Of a stretch of 6,510 nucleotides of DNA, positions 1 through 5,657 are shown in pieces. Where the stretch lies: the NCBI GenBank assembly GCA_028293265.1, contig JAQGPB010000014.1, forward strand, positions 1 to 6,510, in the 5' to 3' direction. Origin of the DNA: Pedosphaera sp. (GTDB lineage: Bacteria > Verrucomicrobiota > Verrucomicrobiae > Limisphaerales > Pedosphaeraceae). The first letter of the stretch is position 1. The number at the start of each line of letters is the position of its first letter. A model generated the notes under the pieces. That model was given only the letters and a program-made list of their open reading frames with translations. It was not told where the DNA came from and made no database searches. Both the position numbers and the translations under genes were made by a program.

Positions 1-76
1 CCTAACCCGGCAGTATGATACGATGTCACCCGTTGGAGGCAGCTCTTTGAAAACGGGGCGGTGAGGGGGTGGAGAC

Positions 77-94
77 GGCGGGGAAAATCCCGCC
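77..94. other. Small GC-rich hairpin
   Basis: GGCGGG at 77-82 pairs perfectly with CCCGCC at 89-94 around a six-base loop GAAAAT. There is no T-tract on either strand immediately after the stem, so a standard intrinsic terminator is not supported. It could mark the 3' end of a gene lying left of the window. Confidence 0.35.
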
Positions 95-210
95 AACCAG
101 CAGATTCCACCAATAAAAACAGGCCAACCATCGCCTAGGCCCGGCTCCGCCCGCATTCGCCCGCCTCCTGGGAGAAAAACGTGAAAAACCGCGCCGCCCG
201 GCCCCTCCCG

Positions 211-252
211 TCCTCACCCTCAACCCTCAACCATTTGAACCCTCAACCATTT
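211..252. repeat. CTCAACC-type short tandem repeat tract
   Basis: The tract consists of CACCCTC, AACCCTC and AACCATT units, then a 15-base direct repeat: AACCCTCAACCATTT occurs at 222-236 and again at 238-252, one base apart. The basic unit is a heptanucleotide of the form AACCNTC. The same unit type recurs at 4740-4774 inside the xdhC-like gene, and a related heptamer lies at 4293-4327. This is a member of a dispersed heptamer repeat family; no function can be read from it. Confidence 0.7.
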
Positions 253-384
253 CGGCGCGGAGTTTCTCACCAAATCTCGCTAAATTTGAGCCCGCGCCCG
301 CCCCAAACACCACCACCCGCCAACCTCACCATCACCTCGATCCACAAACTGGTCCGCGCCCTTGGACTTCCCCGGTCATTCCCC

Positions 385-413
385 TTGACCTCGGCGTGTC
401 AAAACGATTTACT
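385..413 (+). promoter_or_regulatory. Putative sigma70-type promoter of the oxidoreductase gene
   Basis: TTGACC at 385-390 matches the -35 consensus at five of six bases. After a 17-base spacer, TTTACT at 408-413 matches TATAAT at four of six. It would start transcription near 420, giving a leader of roughly 40 bases before the ATG at 463, which excludes the earlier in-frame GTG at 181. The first 15 bases (TTGACC-NN-GG-N-GTGT) recur in the promoter-like element at 2105, at the same distance from a start codon. Prediction rests on consensus only. Confidence 0.45.
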
Positions 414-462
414 AAATCCCGATCACAGACCTAGAACTGCCACACACAGAAAGAAACAGACC

Positions 463-1965
463 ATGCAAAAGAAAAAGTCGAATCTCCCCCTGTCATCCGC
501 CGGATTGAACCGCCGTAATTTCATCCGCCGCACCACGCTCGCCGCCGGTGCCGCGGCCATGTATTTCCCTTACGTCGGCCGCGTCTTGGGCGCCAATGAC
601 CGCATCAACATTGGCTGCATCGGCGTCGGCGGCAAAGGCGACCAGGACAGCCATGACGCCGCCGTGAACGGCGGCACTATCGTGGCCATCTGCGACGTGG
701 ACAAAAGAATCCTCGCGGCAAAGAAAGAGCAGTTCGACCGGAATTTCCCCGGCAAATTCACCGACATGAAACAGTTCCAGGATTACCGCGAACTGCTCGA
801 CAAGGTCGGCAAGGACATTGACGCTGTTACCGTTTCCACACCCGACCATCATCACGGCGTCGCGGCCATCCGCGCCATGAAGATGGGCAAGCACGCCTTC
901 TGCCAGAAGCCGCTCGTGCAGACCGTCTATGAAGCCCGCGCCGTCCGCGCCCTCGCCAAGGAAAAAAATCTCGCCACCCAGATGGGCAACCAGGGCAGCG
1001 CCGAAGATGGCTTGCGCCGCGCCGTGGAAGTCATTCAGGCCGGCATCATCGGCAACCCGCTGGAATTGCATGTGTGGTCCAACCGTCCCATCTGGCCGCA
1101 GGGCGTTGACCGCCCCATGGGTGACGATCCGGTGCCCGAAAATTTGGATTGGGATATCTGGCTCGGTCCGGCCAAGCAGCGGCCGTACAAAAACCAGTAT
1201 GATGCCAGCGTCCTGAAGAACTGTCCCACCTTCGCCGGCCCGCACGTTTATCACCAGGCCAACTGGCGGGGATGGATGGATTTTGGCACCGGAGCGCTGG
1301 GCGACATGGCCTGCCATACGGTCAACATGCCCTTCCGTGGCTGCAAACTCGGTTACCCGAACGTCGTGGAATTGGAAATCGCCTCGCGCTATTATTCCGA
1401 ATCCTATCCCAAGACCGCCCGCATCCGTTATGAATTCCCCGAACGCGACGGCCTGCCGCCAATGAAGTTCTGGTGGTATGACGGCAACCCCCGCGACCCC
1501 GTTCTCGGCCCGCTCCGTCCGCCGATTGATGCCGTGCGTGAAATCATCAACACCATCGAAAAATTGCCCGGCAGCGGCGCGTTGATCATCGGCGAGAAGG
1601 GCAAGCTGTACTCCGATGACGATTACGGCACGCGCTTCTTCCTCTGCATGAAGGGCGAGGATACTTACAAGCCCGGCAACCAGCACGAAGCCGCCAAGGC
1701 TGTGCCCCAGACGCTGGACCGCATCGGCGGCGGCACCACGCGCCACATGAAGGAATGGTTCGATATGATGAAGACCGGCAAACCGGCTTATTCAAACTTC
1801 GAAATCGCCGGCTATCTCGCCGAAGTCATCCTCCTCGGCTGCGTCGCATTGCGCGCCGGCGAAGGCAAGCGGATGGAATGGGACGGCCCGAACATGAAGT
1901 CGCCGAACCTTCCCGAAGTCGCCCAGTTCGTCAAACGCGAAAACCGCGCCGGCTGGGAAGCCTGA
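463..1965 (+). CDS. Gfo/Idh/MocA family oxidoreductase with Tat signal
   Basis: A 500-residue NAD(P)-dependent sugar or cyclitol oxidoreductase of the Gfo/Idh/MocA superfamily, predicted to be exported folded through the Tat pathway. The N-terminus carries a twin-arginine motif (NRRNFIR, residues 16-22) followed by an Ala-rich hydrophobic stretch to about residue 44. The Rossmann nucleotide-binding loop GVGGKG is at 54-59, STPDHHHG at 125-132, and the catalytic-lysine motif reads CQKPL, with Lys149 preceded by Gln instead of the usual Glu. The C-terminal substrate domain includes GDMACHT at 280-286, with Asp281 and His285 where family members carry active-site residues. ATG 463 is chosen because it places the Tat motif normally and follows a promoter-like element; there is no Shine-Dalgarno sequence. 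Upstream extension to GTG 181 is unlikely. The substrate cannot be told from sequence. Closed by a strong terminator, so probably monocistronic. Confidence 0.93.
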   Translation: MQKKKSNLPLSSAGLNRRNFIRRTTLAAGAAAMYFPYVGRVLGANDRINIGCIGVGGKGDQDSHDAAVNGGTIVAICDVDKRILAAKKEQFDRNFPGKFTDMKQFQDYRELLDKVGKDIDAVTVSTPDHHHGVAAIRAMKMGKHAFCQKPLVQTVYEARAVRALAKEKNLATQMGNQGSAEDGLRRAVEVIQAGIIGNPLELHVWSNRPIWPQGVDRPMGDDPVPENLDWDIWLGPAKQRPYKNQYDASVLKNCPTFAGPHVYHQANWRGWMDFGTGALGDMACHTVNMPFRGCKLGYPNVVELEIASRYYSESYPKTARIRYEFPERDGLPPMKFWWYDGNPRDPVLGPLRPPIDAVREIINTIEKLPGSGALIIGEKGKLYSDDDYGTRFFLCMKGEDTYKPGNQHEAAKAVPQTLDRIGGGTTRHMKEWFDMMKTGKPAYSNFEIAGYLAEVILLGCVALRAGEGKRMEWDGPNMKSPNLPEVAQFVKRENRAGWEA

Positions 1966-1989
1966 TCCGGCAGCTAGAATTCACCCCGC

Positions 1990-2029
1990 CAAAGGGCGCG
2001 AGAACAAATGTTCTCGCGCCCTTTGTTTT
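1990..2029 (+). terminator. Rho-independent terminator
   Basis: A perfect inverted repeat lies 24 bases after the oxidoreductase stop. AAAGGGCGCGAGAAC (1991-2005) pairs with GTTCTCGCGCCCTTT (2010-2024) around an AAAT tetraloop. A further C-G pair (1990/2025) extends the stem to 16 bp, followed by TTTT at 2026-2029. The AAA/TTT base of the stem would make it partly effective on the opposite strand too. It separates the oxidoreductase from the next transcription unit. Confidence 0.93.
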
Positions 2030-2104
2030 GCTGGTTTCAGGGCGGCGAAATACGCATCCGCGCACTTTCAAATCACCTTCAGCCCCATGGGGGATTGGCC
2101 CCGG

Positions 2105-2133
2105 TTGACCGTGGGGTGTAGGGCCTTTATTTT
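2105..2133 (+). promoter_or_regulatory. Putative sigma70-type promoter of the DUF748-globin gene pair
   Basis: TTGACC at 2105-2110 (five of six to the -35 consensus), a 17-base spacer, then TATTTT at 2128-2133 (four of six to TATAAT). It lies between the upstream terminator and the ATG at 2183, the expected place for an operon promoter. It shares TTGACC-NN-GG-N-GTGT with the element at 385, and both begin 78 bases before their start codons. No experimental evidence is available. Confidence 0.45.
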
Positions 2134-2182
2134 ATGAGAAGCCATTGGTTTAATTTCGTCATCTGTATAACCAGCAGTTCTC

Positions 2183-3361
2183 ATGAAGCAGGGTCATCCA
2201 GTCGCGCCGGATGGGGCGACACGAAAAAATTCCCCGAAACCGCGCCGGCGGCATCGGTGGTTGCGGAGGCTTGGTTTTGTTCTTTTAATTCTGATGGTTG
2301 TCCTGGGGATTGGTCGCGCCATTATGCCGTGGACAGTCCGGGATTACGTCAACCGGACACTTGATAAAAATCCACTTTATGCCGGCCGAATCGGCGATGT
2401 TCAGATTCACCTTTGGCGGGGCGCTTACTCAATTCAGGACATCAGCCTTAGCAAGACCACCGGCAACATCCCCGTCCCCCTCTTCGCGGCCAAGCGCGTG
2501 GATTTCGCCATTCAATGGAACGCCTTGCTGCATCGCAAAGTTGTGGGGCGCGTGGTGATGGAGCAACCCGAATTGAATTTCGTGGATGCTCCGGCCGAAG
2601 GTGAAGCGCAATCCGGCGCGGGTGGTCCGTGGTTGCAAATGATCCGCGACTTGTTCCCGTTCCAGATCAACAGTTGTGTCATGCACAATGGCTCGGTCCA
2701 TTTCCGAACCTACAAGGCGCAGAAGCCGGTGGACGTTTACCTGTCACAACTTGAGGCCACCATTGACAATCTCAGCAACATCCGAGGTGAAACCAAACCA
2801 ATGGTGGCCACCGTCCAGGCGACGGCCTTGGTCATGGATCAGGCCAAGCTCGAACTCAACATGACCTTGGACCCTTCCTCCTATCGCCCCACGTTTCACC
2901 TGGCGCTTCGGCTCCTGGGTCTCGATGTCACCAAAATCAACGACCTCGCCCTCACGTATGGCAAGTTCGATTTCAAGCGCGGCTGGTTTGATCTGGTGAT
3001 TGAAGCTGACTCCAAGGAAGGCCAGATCACCGGTTATGTCAAACCACTATTCCGCAACTTGAAGGTCTTCAGCCTCAAACAGGACATTAAGGAGGACAAT
3101 GTATTGAAATTTTTCTGGCAGGCTCTGGTCGGCGGTGCCACCACCGTTTTGAAGAACTATTCCCGCGACCAGTTTGGAACCTTGGTCCCCTTCAGCGGCG
3201 ACGCCTCCGGAGCCACGAACACGGACATCCTTGCCACCCTCGGCAACCTCCTGCGCAATGCATTCGTCCGCGCCTACCTGCCCCGGCTGGAAAGTGGCCA
3301 GACCGAAATCGAGGGCCTCAAGTTCGACGCCCCCGATCTCACCACCCCGGATTCCGAATGA
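2183..3361 (+). CDS. DUF748 / AsmA-like membrane-anchored protein
   Basis: A 392-residue protein resembling the DUF748 family of AsmA-related envelope proteins. A basic cytoplasmic N-terminus (Arg/Lys/His-rich, 14-29) precedes one membrane segment at about 28-48, so the rest should lie in the periplasm. After the membrane segment comes the family's typical opening (VRDYVNRTLDKNP near 52-64, then GDVQIHLWRGAYSIQDI) and a segment resembling xxRVVMEQPELNFV. The C-terminal part contains KEDNVLKFFWQALVG and GTLVPFSGD, also typical. Family members are thought to form elongated beta-rich structures related to lipid transport or envelope homeostasis; the precise role is unknown. ATG 2183 is the first ATG after an in-frame TAA at 2168-2170, so the start is tightly bounded; no Shine-Dalgarno sequence is visible. 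The next gene starts 26 bases after the stop, so co-transcription is likely. Confidence 0.85.
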   Translation: MKQGHPVAPDGATRKNSPKPRRRHRWLRRLGFVLLILMVVLGIGRAIMPWTVRDYVNRTLDKNPLYAGRIGDVQIHLWRGAYSIQDISLSKTTGNIPVPLFAAKRVDFAIQWNALLHRKVVGRVVMEQPELNFVDAPAEGEAQSGAGGPWLQMIRDLFPFQINSCVMHNGSVHFRTYKAQKPVDVYLSQLEATIDNLSNIRGETKPMVATVQATALVMDQAKLELNMTLDPSSYRPTFHLALRLLGLDVTKINDLALTYGKFDFKRGWFDLVIEADSKEGQITGYVKPLFRNLKVFSLKQDIKEDNVLKFFWQALVGGATTVLKNYSRDQFGTLVPFSGDASGATNTDILATLGNLLRNAFVRAYLPRLESGQTEIEGLKFDAPDLTTPDSE

Positions 3362-3387
3362 CCTGACCACCATTTGCATTCAACCCT

Positions 3388-4107
3388 ATGAACATCAAAC
3401 CAAAGTCCATTCAAATGATTGCCATCCAGATGCTGATAGTATTGCTTCTTGCTGCCGCCTTGAGCGCGATAACCGGCTGCGGCAGCAAAACCGCCCAGAA
3501 AAAGAATAGCGACTTCTTCACGTCCGGCAGTCGTGAGGCGGACCAGCGGGCCAGCCAAAGGATGGCCAAGGATGAGCAACTTGCCGGCTCCGGGGAAGGG
3601 GCCGCCGAAAAGGGTGTCAACTCGGCCAAGCCCGCTGCGGATTGGGCGTCCCATGGTGCGACGAACAAAGCCGCCCAGGCTGAGGGTAAACTGGCGCTGT
3701 TCGACCGGCTCGGCGCCGAGGCGGGCATCTCGAACATCGTGGCGGACTTCACGCCACGCGTGCTGCAAGATCCTCGGGTCAATTGGGAACGCAAAGGCGT
3801 GAAACGCGGTGGCCTCTCATTTCATCGCGATCAGTCCGTCACCTGGCAGGCCACGCCCCAAAACATCGCCCAACTCCAAAAACACCTCGTCCAGTTTCTG
3901 GAATTGGCGGCCGGTGGGCCGGCGCATTACGAGGGCAAGGACATTAAATCCGCCCACGCTGGCATGCACATCGGCAACCCGGAGTTTGACGCCGCGCTCG
4001 GTGACCTCAAGGCGTCGTTGGACCGGCTTCAAATCCCCAACCGGGAACAAAAGGAACTCCTCGCCATCATCGAGAGTACCCGCCCGGAAATCGTCACCGA
4101 GCGGTAG
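3388..4107 (+). CDS. Lipoprotein with group 1 truncated-haemoglobin domain
   Basis: A 239-residue predicted lipoprotein. The N-terminal hydrophobic stretch (about 10-30) ends in a lipobox, ITGC, with Cys31 as the likely lipidated residue. A low-complexity Ala/Lys/Glu/Ser-rich linker follows to about residue 100. Residues ~103-236 resemble group 1 truncated globins: LFDRLGAEAGI, then FTPRVLQDPRV, FLELAAGGP, and SAHAGMHIG, whose His190 sits where the proximal haem ligand is expected. Oddities: Thr122 occupies the position usually held by the B10 tyrosine; about 18 extra residues (roughly 132-160) lie between helix B and helix E; and the usual HQ on helix E reads HL (His166-Leu167). Haem binding is therefore likely but not certain, and ligand chemistry may differ. 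A later ATG at 3415 would also leave a workable signal peptide. Probably in an operon with the preceding DUF748 gene. Confidence 0.8.
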   Translation: MNIKPKSIQMIAIQMLIVLLLAAALSAITGCGSKTAQKKNSDFFTSGSREADQRASQRMAKDEQLAGSGEGAAEKGVNSAKPAADWASHGATNKAAQAEGKLALFDRLGAEAGISNIVADFTPRVLQDPRVNWERKGVKRGGLSFHRDQSVTWQATPQNIAQLQKHLVQFLELAAGGPAHYEGKDIKSAHAGMHIGNPEFDAALGDLKASLDRLQIPNREQKELLAIIESTRPEIVTER

Positions 4108-4110
4108 CAC

Positions 4111-4160
4111 CCGGCGGGCATTTCTGTGCGCGCTATCATGCGCTTGCTGTATACCGCCGG
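4111..4160. other. Long-range stem-loop after the globin gene
   Basis: CCGGCGG at 4111-4117 is the exact reverse complement of CCGCCGG at 4154-4160. Inside, GCGC on each side of CGCTATCAT-like sequence can form a second short stem. No T-run follows, so this is not a classical intrinsic terminator. It could be a transcript 3'-end structure or chance pairing in GC-rich DNA. Confidence 0.3.
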
Positions 4161-4216
4161 CCCAACTACTCTTCATCCGTCATCAGGGCTTGTTGCGAGC
4201 TGAAAACTAATGTCAT

Positions 4217-4273
4217 CCTTGGAGTCAGGCAGGTGGCGGCGCAAAAGCGACAGAGGACTGCCGCATTCCAAGG
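4217..4273. repeat. REP-like imperfect palindromic repeat, copy A
   Basis: The ends CCTTGGAGT (4217-4225) and ATTCCAAGG (4265-4273) pair with one G-T wobble. GGCAG (4228-4232) pairs with CTGCC (4258-4262), and the tip is CGC-AAAA-GCG (4240-4249). The result is a folded hairpin with internal loops, like a REP element. Bases 4243-4272 match 5354-5383 at 25 of 30 positions, including 13 consecutive identical bases (GCCGCATTCCAAG), and most differences are transitions. It lies between the globin and xdhC-like genes, 61 bases before the latter's ATG. Confidence 0.65.
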
Positions 4274-4292
4274 CGCCCCGCGACGCTCCCTC

Positions 4293-4327
4293 AACTCGGA
4301 ACGCGAAACTCGGAACCCGGAACCGAT
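4293..4327. repeat. AACYCGG heptanucleotide tandem repeat
   Basis: Five consecutive 7-base units: AACTCGG, AACGCGA, AACTCGG, AACCCGG, AACCGAT. The tract ends 7 bases before the ATG of the xdhC-like gene, where a ribosome binding site would normally lie. It differs from the CTCAACC-type tracts but has the same 7-base period. The frame is open through it, but its composition argues that it is untranslated. Confidence 0.7.
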
Positions 4328-4334
4328 TCCCCGC

Positions 4335-5312
4335 ATGAAGCACATCGTTTTCCATGCCTTGGCGGATGCCGCCCGCAGCGGCGAGCCAGTGGCGCTCGCA
4401 CTCATCTCGGGCGTCAAAGGATCCAGCCCGCAGAAGGTCGGGGCGAAGGCGCTCTTTTATCCCGATGGCCGCATTCATGGCACGCTTGGCGGCGGCTGCC
4501 TGGAAGCCGAAATTCAGCAACGCGCCATCCAATCATTGCGCATCGGCCAGCCGGCTGCGTTCGATCTGCTGCTTGACCACGATTTCGGGTGGGACGATGG
4601 TCTGATTTGCGGCGGCAAAGTGCTCGGCCTCATTCTGCCCAACGCCGCCGCCATCGGTCCCGATTTCTGGACCAAACTCGGCCAGCGCAAGACCACGCTC
4701 GAATGGGGTGTAACGAAAGATTTTCTTATTTCCCCAATCCCCTCAACCCTCAACCTTCAACCTTCAACCACCACCTGGCTTTACACGGAAATCATCACCC
4801 CGCCCTGCAATCTGTGGATCGCCGGCGCCGGCCACATCGCCCAGGCCGTGGCCCCGCTTGCCGCGCAGCTCGATTTTCAAGTCACCGTTTTTGACGACCG
4901 TCCGGCGCTCGCCAACCATCATTATTTTCCGCAGGAAATTGCGCTGCAGGTAGATGTCTGGGAAAAGCTTGCAGCACAGCCGTTGCCGGCCACGGCGTCG
5001 TTCGCGCTCATCGTGACGCGGGGTCATCGCCACGATGCGCTGGTACTGAAGGATTGGATTCACAAACCGTTTCTGTTTCTTGGCATGATCGGCAGCGCGC
5101 GCAAGGCCCGCACCATCTTCGACCATTTTCGCGACGAACAAATCGCCACGCCGGAACAAATCGCCCGGGTCGCCTGTCCTGTCGGCATCAAGATCAAATC
5201 GCAGAGCGTGCAGGAAATCGCCGTGAGCATCATGGCCCAATTCATCGAGAAACGCGCCGAGTTGGTGCACGAAAAAGCCGGTTCGCCTGCAGCTCAGCGA
5301 GAATTGGTTTGA
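4335..5312 (+). CDS. XdhC/CoxI family molybdoenzyme maturation factor
   Basis: A 325-residue cytoplasmic protein of the XdhC family. Relatives bind molybdenum cofactor and help its sulfuration and insertion into xanthine dehydrogenase-type hydroxylases. The N-terminal XdhC_CoxI domain shows GSSPQKVGAK (29-38) and the signature GTLGGGCLEAE (49-59). The C-terminal Rossmann-like XdhC_C domain shows GAGHIAQAVA (164-173), FDDR (186-189), TRGHRHD, GMIGSARK (250-257) and a CPVGI...QEIAVSI tail. Between them, residues ~136-147 are encoded by a heptanucleotide repeat (PSTLNLQPST), an apparent insertion into the linker. ATG 4335 is preferred; the frame stays open to the left, but only through repeat DNA. 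No Shine-Dalgarno sequence is present. No hydroxylase subunit gene is adjacent, so the partner enzyme is unknown. The gene is bracketed by two copies of a palindromic repeat. Confidence 0.92.
   Translation: MKHIVFHALADAARSGEPVALALISGVKGSSPQKVGAKALFYPDGRIHGTLGGGCLEAEIQQRAIQSLRIGQPAAFDLLLDHDFGWDDGLICGGKVLGLILPNAAAIGPDFWTKLGQRKTTLEWGVTKDFLISPIPSTLNLQPSTTTWLYTEIITPPCNLWIAGAGHIAQAVAPLAAQLDFQVTVFDDRPALANHHYFPQEIALQVDVWEKLAAQPLPATASFALIVTRGHRHDALVLKDWIHKPFLFLGMIGSARKARTIFDHFRDEQIATPEQIARVACPVGIKIKSQSVQEIAVSIMAQFIEKRAELVHEKAGSPAAQRELV
4740..4774. repeat. CCYTCAA heptanucleotide repeat inside the xdhC-like gene
   Basis: Units are CCCTCAA (4740-4746), CCCTCAA (4747-4753), CCTTCAA (4754-4760), CCTTCAA (4761-4767) and a diverged CCACCAC (4768-4774). 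The frame is kept; three units equal seven codons, so the tract encodes a repeating PSTLNLQ peptide. It falls in the linker between the two domains of the XdhC-family protein. The unit is the same as in the non-coding tract at 211-252. Confidence 0.8.
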
Positions 5313-5353
5313 GGTTCTGCCAGACCGAGAAACTACTTTGCCGATGCAAGGGA

Positions 5354-5409
5354 AAAAGCAGCATAGGGCCGCCGCATTCCAAGACCTGACGGAGGCTTTG
5401 AAGTGCTGC
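5354..5409. repeat. REP-like imperfect palindromic repeat, copy B
   Basis: Bases 5354-5383 match copy A at 25 of 30 positions and share GCCGCATTCCAAG exactly. Here the palindrome partner lies to the right: GCAGCA (5358-5363) pairs with TGCTGC (5404-5409), and GCATTCCAAG pairs imperfectly with CTTTGAAGTGC. So this copy folds differently from copy A, perhaps because each holds a different part of a longer element. It begins 41 bases after the xdhC-like stop codon and has the same orientation as copy A. Confidence 0.55.
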
Positions 5410-5526
5410 TCCACCGCTGTGCAGGTTTCCCAAGCCGAGAATCGCCAAATTTTCGGACAGAGAGTGACTCATAATGTCTTGCAGGGTTGGACAGTGTCTC
5501 AAAACGGGCGGGTTTTTGGCAGTGAT

Positions 5527-5541
5527 GCCCAATAATTGGGC
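5527..5541. promoter_or_regulatory. Operator-like palindrome
   Basis: GCCCAAT-A-ATTGGGC is a perfect 7+1+7 palindrome, the size and symmetry expected for a dimeric regulator site. It lies 117 bases before the ATG at 5658. It could equally be part of a repeat element, and no regulator is identified. Confidence 0.3.
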
Positions 5542-5593
5542 CTTGCAGGGGTGTCGAAAGGGGCTTGGCATAGTCCATGCAAGTGGCTGTGGT

Positions 5594-5606
5594 GAGCTTC
5601 AAGCTC
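5594..5606. promoter_or_regulatory. Short palindrome upstream of the Calx-beta/Ig gene
   Basis: GAGCTT-C-AAGCTC is a perfect 6+1+6 palindrome 52 bases before the ATG at 5658, close to where a promoter or operator would lie. The evidence is symmetry only. Confidence 0.25.
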
Positions 5607-5657
5607 GACCAAAGCCAAACCTCAAAAACTTAGAAACCAAACCAAAACAAAACTGCC

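Larger units (their letters stand above)
1..462. other. Non-coding leader region upstream of the oxidoreductase gene
   Basis: No convincing gene is seen here. The frame beginning at base 2 is open only to a TGA at 62-64 and could be the last codons of an upstream gene or nothing. A GC hairpin at 77-94 (GGCGGG, loop GAAAAT, CCCGCC) has no T-run after it, so it is at best a weak or factor-assisted terminator for something to the left. From about 180 the sequence becomes C/A-rich, with a CTCAACC-type repeat tract at 211-252 and a promoter-like pair at 385-413. The frame of the downstream oxidoreductase is open back to a GTG at 181, but that stretch translates to low-complexity Pro/Ser/Thr/Leu-rich peptide and precedes the Tat signal, so it is read as untranslated. 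Confidence 0.6.
5313..5657. other. Non-coding region rich in short inverted repeats
   Basis: 345 bases with no convincing gene. It starts with the REP-like copy B (5354-5409). TTGCAGGG occurs twice, near 5479 and 5543. Further on are an odd palindrome at 5527-5541, a bulged stem CTTGGCAT/ATGCAAG at 5564-5571 and 5577-5583, and another palindrome at 5594-5606. The last 50 bases are A/C-rich and nearly free of G, a probable unstructured 5' leader for the gene at 5658. No promoter with both good -35 and -10 boxes was found. Short open frames here overlap repeats and resemble no known protein. Confidence 0.6.

Noticed and set aside
26..223. 65-codon - strand frame at the left edge
   Set aside because: Arg/Gly/Pro-rich, no domain, overlaps the hairpin and repeat tract.
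211..252. Possible CRISPR array
   Set aside because: Units are 7-16 bases with no unique spacers of 25-40 bases between them, so these are simple tandem repeats.
181..462. N-terminal extension of the oxidoreductase from GTG 181
   Set aside because: It would put 94 low-complexity residues, encoded partly by repeat DNA, before the Tat motif, and the best promoter candidate lies downstream of the GTG.
493..1746. 417-codon open frame on the - strand
   Set aside because: It lies wholly antisense to the well-supported oxidoreductase, and its product is Gly/Ala/Val/Asp-rich with no recognisable domain, typical of a GC-biased shadow frame.
4764..5414. 216-codon open frame on the - strand
   Set aside because: Antisense to the xdhC-like gene, whose motifs are intact on the + strand, and it starts in repeat DNA.
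5447..5475. Promoter with CATAAT -10 box at 5470-5475
   Set aside because: No acceptable -35 box occurs 16-18 bases upstream, and it lies far from the 5658 start.
5242..5602. Two short - strand frames over the region after the xdhC-like gene
   Set aside because: They read through the REP-like repeat; the similar LECG-like peptide encoded antisense at both repeat copies reflects shared repeat DNA, not a gene.
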